Source: an uncultured Eubacteriales bacterium
GTDB lineage: Bacteria; Bacillota; Clostridia; Oscillospirales; CAG-272
DNA: 10,422 nucleotides
Direction: 5' to 3'
Assembly (NCBI GenBank): GCA_902462015.1
Contig: CABPZV010000068.1
Coordinates: 1 to 10,422 of the forward strand
Shown: positions 7,152 to 10,422 of the stretch, piece by piece
Numbering within the stretch: the first letter of the stretch is position 1
Layout of the letters: every line of letters starts with the position of its first letter
The notes under the pieces: generated by a model
Seen by the model: the letters and a program-made list of their open reading frames with translations, nothing else
What the model was told of the DNA's origin: nothing
The model's database searches: none
Position numbers and translations under genes: made by a program

Positions 7152-8704
7152 ATGAGAATATGCCGGGACGGTCGAATAGCCGCGGCGCAGACAGACAAAT
7201 TATATGGGGCGCAGTAATCTCCTATATATTAATTGCACTCAACGCTCTTTACGGCTTGCTGGTGACACCGTATATTATACGCACTATAGGGATAGACGAT
7301 TACGGAGTGTACAGAACAGTAGCTTCGCTTAGCTCGTCCCTTATGATTGTCGACCTTGGACTTGGCGGAACAGTTCAACGATACATTGCAAAATATATTG
7401 ACTGCGGAGAAAATAAAAGACAAATCGGAAATTATATTTCGCTCGCCTTTATACAGGCAGCCGTGCTTTCGGTAATTGCTGAAATAATCTGCATTATTAC
7501 CTATTTGAAGCTCGGAGACCTATATTCAGATGGACTAACTGCCAGCGAACTTGCGCTTGCAAAAAAAATATTTATTGTTTTCGGCGCAACGATTGCTGTA
7601 CATCTGTGGGAAAATGTTTTAGACGGCGTAATCACAGGGTACAACCGTTTTATAACAGCGAATGGGATAAAACTTCTGCGTCTTATTCTTCGCATTGTGT
7701 TTACATATGCCGGGCTTGTTGTGTGGAAAAGTCCGCTTTTATTGGTATGGCTTGATCTTGTACTTCTTCTTTTTATGCTTGTCTGCGAAATTATCTGCAT
7801 AAGATTTGTGCTGAAACAGAGAGTTAAATTCATTTATTTTGACGTATACGTATTCAGGGAAAGTCTTGTTTATTCGGTATTTATGTTTATATCCTCGCTT
7901 GTAAATCAGGTTAACTCAAATCTCGATAATATTGTTGTCGGTGCATATCTCGGATCGGCAGAGGTCACGGTGTATTCTGCTGCGCTTACGATTTTCAGTA
8001 TGTTTTCGCAGATTGGTTCAGCAGTTTCAGGCGTACTACTGCCAAAGGTTACAGGACTTCTCAGACAGAAGGATAATAATATCGAAGATTATGTGGTGAA
8101 GATTGGCAGAATACAATTCATACTCATCGGAGCTACACTCGGAGCATTTGCCGTTCTTGGAAAGTCTTTCATATCAGTCTGGATGGGCGGCAGCCTTTCG
8201 CATGAATTTTCGGATACATATTATATAGCGATTATCCTGATGATTCCGGCAGTGTTTGAAATCTGCATAAATGTGTGTCTTGCAGCTCTGCGCGCATCAA
8301 ATAAGCTGAAATACCGAACTGCAGTTCTTGTATTGATGCTGTGTTTCAATGCTGCAGTTACGATTCTCGGAGTTCCGAGATGGGGATATTTCGCTGCAGC
8401 GGCCGGAACGGCTCTGTCATATATTTTAGGACATGTAATAAGCATGAATTGCTATTACCGCAGAGTGTTCAAATTTCATCCCGTACGTGCTTACTGCAGG
8501 ATATTCAGCCGGACATGGATATGCATACTTTTAAGCTGCGCCGCCGCATTTTCTGTGACACTTGTCACAGATGGTGGCAGACAGACTTTCCTTTTTGGAG
8601 CTGTTGTTTTTATCGCAGTTTATGCAGCGTCTCTTATGGTTTTTCTTCCTCATAACGAGAAATCCGCAGTTTTAAAAGTTTTTAAAAAATCAAATACAGC
8701 TTAA
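7148..8704 (+). CDS. wzx: Wzx-like flippase, MOP superfamily polysaccharide exporter
   Basis: A polytopic membrane protein of 518 residues, with 12 to 14 hydrophobic spans by eye, that should move undecaprenyl-linked repeat units across the cytoplasmic membrane. The first span (about 18-40) leads into the family-typical LVTPYIIRTIGIDDYGVYRTV (38-58), then VDLGLGGTVQRYIAKY (68-83). NQVNSNLDNIVVGAYLGS (253-270) marks the start of the second bundle, as in Wzx proteins. A hydrophilic N-terminus of about 17 residues precedes the first span. Length is usual for Gram-positive Wzx. The start overlaps the preceding gene by ATGA, with AAAGGA 13 nt upstream, so the two are probably co-translated. The substrate is inferred to be the repeat unit built by the neighbouring enzymes. 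Confidence 0.93.
   Translation: MNENMPGRSNSRGADRQIIWGAVISYILIALNALYGLLVTPYIIRTIGIDDYGVYRTVASLSSSLMIVDLGLGGTVQRYIAKYIDCGENKRQIGNYISLAFIQAAVLSVIAEIICIITYLKLGDLYSDGLTASELALAKKIFIVFGATIAVHLWENVLDGVITGYNRFITANGIKLLRLILRIVFTYAGLVVWKSPLLLVWLDLVLLLFMLVCEIICIRFVLKQRVKFIYFDVYVFRESLVYSVFMFISSLVNQVNSNLDNIVVGAYLGSAEVTVYSAALTIFSMFSQIGSAVSGVLLPKVTGLLRQKDNNIEDYVVKIGRIQFILIGATLGAFAVLGKSFISVWMGGSLSHEFSDTYYIAIILMIPAVFEICINVCLAALRASNKLKYRTAVLVLMLCFNAAVTILGVPRWGYFAAAAGTALSYILGHVISMNCYYRRVFKFHPVRAYCRIFSRTWICILLSCAAAFSVTLVTDGGRQTFLFGAVVFIAVYAASLMVFLPHNEKSAVLKVFKKSNTA
8552..8571. promoter_or_regulatory. CRP/FNR-type palindrome within the flippase gene
   Basis: Nine-base arms separated by two bases include TGTGA (8554-8558), six bases, then TCACA (8565-8569), the classic half-sites of CRP/FNR family regulators. 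The site lies in the flippase coding sequence, about 255 nt before the dehydrogenase start. No good promoter sits next to it, so function is uncertain. Confidence 0.35.
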
Positions 8705-8827
8705 GCTTTGGAAAGAAACGAAGATTATTTGGCAGTATATTTAAATCATATTTAGCTATAGGTTATGCCGAATTTTTCAGAAGGGTTATATTCACCGACG
8801 CGAATTGATAGAGGATAATTATTAAAG
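8705..8827 (+). other. Gap between flippase and dehydrogenase genes
   Basis: This 123-nt stretch contains no hairpin with a T run and no convincing promoter; the best -35-like box, TTGGCA at 8729-8734, has no good partner. The ribosome site AGAGG is at 8810-8814. One frame stays open across the gap to TGA at 8806-8808 (ending RVIFTDAN) but has no start with a ribosome site. It may be chance or a remnant. Confidence 0.4.
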
Positions 8828-10048
8828 ATGGTTAATGTAATAGGACTTGGATATATAGGACTTCCTACGGCCCTTATGCTGGCTTCGCACGGGATCAGCG
8901 TTGTGGGGACGGACTGTAATAGCGAATTGGTAGAAAAGCTTATAGAGGGGAAGACGAATTTCAGTGAGAAAGGACTTGAACAGCTGTTCCGCTCCGCTGT
9001 TAAATCCGGGATAAAATTTTCTTCCGAGTATCAGGCTGCCGGAATATATATTATTGCTGTTCCGACTCCGTACTGTAAACTTACGAAGAAAGTAAATCCA
9101 GATTATGTGTGCTCTTCAGTACACGAAATTATAAAAATATGTCCGGAGGGTGCCGTAATTATTATCGAATCGACGGTATCGCCCGGAACTATAGACAGAT
9201 ATATACGGCCGATTATAGAGGAAAATGGAATAAAAACCGGTAAAGATGTCAGTCTCGTACATGCTCCTGAGCGTATAATTCCCGGAAATATGATTAGCGA
9301 GCTGATTCATAACAGCCGGACAATAGGAGCGGATAATCCCAAAGTCGGAATGAAGATAAAAGAATTATATTCATCTTTCTGCACAGGAGAAATCGTAGTT
9401 ACCGATATACGCACGGCCGAAATGACAAAGGTAGCGGAAAATACTTTCCGCGCCGTCAATATAGCATTTGCCAACGAGCTGGCAAAAATCTGCCGGCATG
9501 CCGGTATGGATGTTTATGAAATAATCAAAATATGTAATATGCATCCCAGAGTTAACATACTTCAGCCGGGACCGGGCGTAGGAGGTCACTGCATAAGCGT
9601 CGATCCGTGGTTTCTTGTCGGAGATTATCCCAGTCTTGTCAGTGTAATTGACGAGGCGATGAAAACGAACGCCGGCATGCCGGATTTTGTTCTCAGCCGA
9701 ATATACGAAATTATGAAAGAAAATGGGATGAACGACCTTTCACGAGTCGGTCTTTACGGACTGACATACAAGGAAAATGTTGATGACTGCCGCGATTCTC
9801 CCACCCTTCAGCTTCTTGAATGTCAGGAAAAGCATCTTGCAGTTCCGCTTAAAGTTTATGATCCTTTTGTAACACGTGATATCGTGAAAAATCAATATCA
9901 TAGCCTCGAAAGTTTTCTTCTTGATACCGATTTTGTTGTAATTATGGTTGGTCACAGCGAAATTTGTGAAAATATTAATAAGCTTAAAAACAAAATTATA
10001 CTTGATACTCGAAATGTATGCAGTCTTCCGGGAACATATAAGCTATAA
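8828..10048 (+). CDS. wecC: UDP-N-acetyl-D-mannosamine dehydrogenase (WecC-type nucleotide-sugar dehydrogenase)
   Basis: This enzyme oxidises C6 of UDP-ManNAc twice with NAD to give UDP-ManNAcA, an acidic donor for the polymer. The 406-residue protein (usual length) has the NAD motif GLGYIGLP at 6-13 with ribose-binding Asp29, AVPTP at 77-81, and APERIIPG at 146-153. The middle domain has AEMTKVAENTFRAVNIAFANEL (197-218) with Lys201. HPRVNILQPGPGVGGHCISVDPWF at 239-262 holds catalytic Cys255. YGLTYKENVDDCRDSP at 310-325 begins the UDP-binding C-terminal domain. The HPRVNILQPGPGVGGHC wording matches WecC-type enzymes better than the UDP-GlcNAc dehydrogenase (WbpA) branch. The partner 2-epimerase is not in the window. 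The gene follows a 123-nt gap; AGAGG ends 13 nt before the ATG. The start is fixed by the Rossmann fold beginning at residue 2. Confidence 0.93.
   Translation: MVNVIGLGYIGLPTALMLASHGISVVGTDCNSELVEKLIEGKTNFSEKGLEQLFRSAVKSGIKFSSEYQAAGIYIIAVPTPYCKLTKKVNPDYVCSSVHEIIKICPEGAVIIIESTVSPGTIDRYIRPIIEENGIKTGKDVSLVHAPERIIPGNMISELIHNSRTIGADNPKVGMKIKELYSSFCTGEIVVTDIRTAEMTKVAENTFRAVNIAFANELAKICRHAGMDVYEIIKICNMHPRVNILQPGPGVGGHCISVDPWFLVGDYPSLVSVIDEAMKTNAGMPDFVLSRIYEIMKENGMNDLSRVGLYGLTYKENVDDCRDSPTLQLLECQEKHLAVPLKVYDPFVTRDIVKNQYHSLESFLLDTDFVVIMVGHSEICENINKLKNKIILDTRNVCSLPGTYKL
9492..9504. repeat. GC-rich 13-mer containing a 12-bp palindrome, copy 1
   Basis: GCCGGCATGCCGG, of which CCGGCATGCCGG (9493-9504) is a perfect palindrome, lies in the dehydrogenase gene, read here as part of CRHAG. 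The same 13 bases recur at 9671-9683. Confidence 0.55.
9671..9683. repeat. GC-rich 13-mer containing a 12-bp palindrome, copy 2
   Basis: The second copy of GCCGGCATGCCGG begins 179 nt after the first and is read in a different codon phase (AGMP instead of CRHAG). The repeat therefore does not come from a repeated peptide. Confidence 0.55.
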
Positions 10049-10075
10049 TTATGATAATCTGTTTTTAAGTAAAAG

Positions 10076-10125
10076 AAAATTGTGTTAATATCATTCAAAT
10101 AAAAGATTAAAAAAAACACAATTTT
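10076..10125. repeat. AT-rich inverted repeat after the cluster
   Basis: AAAATTGTGTT (10076-10086) and AACACAATTTT (10115-10125) are perfect 11-bp arms around a 28-nt loop. With only three G-C pairs, a long loop and no clean T run, it is a poor intrinsic terminator. It could still slow transcription leaving the cluster, or act as an operator, since it ends 13 nt before the -35 box of the next promoter. Confidence 0.4.
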
Positions 10126-10138
10126 ATAATAATAATCA

Positions 10139-10167
10139 TTGACAAATTAGATAATCCTGGGTATAAT
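10139..10167 (+). promoter_or_regulatory. Perfect sigma-A type promoter for the secreted-protein gene
   Basis: TTGACA at 10139-10144 and TATAAT at 10162-10167 are exactly 17 bp apart. The predicted start near 10174 leaves a leader of about 54 nt before the ATG at 10228, which has AAAGGG six nt upstream. This gene is therefore expected to be transcribed independently of the polysaccharide cluster. Confidence 0.9.
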
Positions 10168-10227
10168 TACAGCAAATTACATTTTTTATCAATTTGAACT
10201 TTAAAATTGAATCAGAAAGGGCATGAG

Positions 10228-10422
10228 ATGAAGAGACGTATAAAAGGAATAACAGCAGGAATATTAGCATTGGCAACAGTTATAAGCTCAGTGCAGGTGA
10301 CGTTGTATGCAGCGGGAGAAGAAATAAGGAGCATTAATGTATCGGATTCGTACGGAAGCGAAAAAGCAAGAGATTCAGAAGTAAACGCAAATCCGGAATA
10401 TACAGACGGAAAGAGCGACAAA
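10228..10422 (+). CDS. Secreted or surface protein, N-terminal part only (runs off window)
   Basis: The frame is open for 65 codons from the ATG to the window edge without a stop. It begins with a classic Sec signal peptide: basic MKRRIKG, a hydrophobic core ITAGILALATVISSVQVTLY, and a cleavage region around residues 28-31 (LYAAGEE). The mature part seen so far (EEIRSINVSDSYGSEKARDSEVNANPEYTDGKSDK) is polar, rich in Ser, Asp, Glu and Lys, and shows no domain I recognise. AAAGGG lies six nt before the start, a closer and stronger site than those of the cluster genes, and a consensus promoter precedes it, so good expression is likely. It may be a cell-wall protein or extracellular enzyme; the visible part cannot decide. 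Confidence 0.85.
   Translation, partial: MKRRIKGITAGILALATVISSVQVTLYAAGEEIRSINVSDSYGSEKARDSEVNANPEYTDGKSDK

Noticed and set aside
8341..8655. 104-codon + strand frame inside the flippase gene
   Set aside because: It is entirely within a well-supported membrane protein gene in another frame, with unnatural Cys/Arg/Ser-rich composition.
145..10287. 13-base direct repeat AACAGTTATAAGC at 145-157 and in the signal peptide codons at 10275-10287
   Set aside because: About one shared 13-mer pair is expected by chance in a window this size, and the sequences beside the two copies do not match.
1..10422. tRNA, rRNA, CRISPR array, transposase, integrase or toxin-antitoxin gene
   Set aside because: None was recognised on either strand; no evenly spaced repeats or terminal inverted repeats of an insertion sequence were seen.

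Overview
The window is a compact Wzx/Wzy-type surface polysaccharide (capsule or exopolysaccharide) locus. It has nine complete genes on the + strand (325-10048), followed by the start of a secreted protein gene that runs off the right edge. The AT-rich DNA, purine-rich AAAGG(A)/AGAGG ribosome sites, two perfect TTGACA-N17-TATAAT promoters and the family types suggest a low-GC Gram-positive, probably a Clostridia member of the gut type. That placement is inference; no marker gene is present.

Left edge (1-324): the end of an unidentified upstream unit is closed by a strong intrinsic terminator (60-99). A perfect housekeeping promoter (235-263) then faces the first cluster gene. Cluster, in order: priming phosphoglycosyl transferase of the small PglC/EpsL type (325-969); family 2 glycosyltransferase (956-1792, overlapping by 14 nt); GT-B-like glycosyltransferase of a poorly described family (1833-3128); a protein that looks like a GT-A glycosyltransferase with an LDDYYL motif but no firm family (3258-4049); Wzy-like polymerase (4063-5295); left-handed beta-helix O-acetyltransferase (5341-6006); family 4 glycosyltransferase (6015-7151); Wzx-like flippase (7148-8704); WecC-type UDP-N-acetylmannosamine dehydrogenase (8828-10048). 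Right edge: a weak inverted repeat, a second perfect promoter (10139-10167) and a signal-peptide-bearing partial gene (10228-10422).

Together the genes describe a lipid-linked pathway. The first enzyme puts a phosphosugar on undecaprenyl phosphate, and three or four glycosyltransferases extend it. The dehydrogenase supplies UDP-ManNAcA as one donor, and the acetyltransferase probably decorates a sugar. Wzx then flips the unit and Wzy polymerises it outside. A tetra- or pentasaccharide repeat containing an acidic ManNAcA residue and an O-acetyl group is the simplest prediction. No Wzz/tyrosine-kinase/phosphatase module, no UDP-GlcNAc 2-epimerase and no attachment enzyme is in the window, so these must lie elsewhere.

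I see no RNA gene, CRISPR array, insertion sequence or phage gene, and nothing that must be a new kind of system. The points most worth a second look are the two poorly described sugar-transfer proteins, an intragenic CRP/FNR-type palindrome before the last cluster gene, a GC-rich 13-mer palindrome repeated in two reading phases inside the dehydrogenase gene, a ribosome site held in a hairpin loop, and unusually long, uniform ribosome-site spacing across the cluster.
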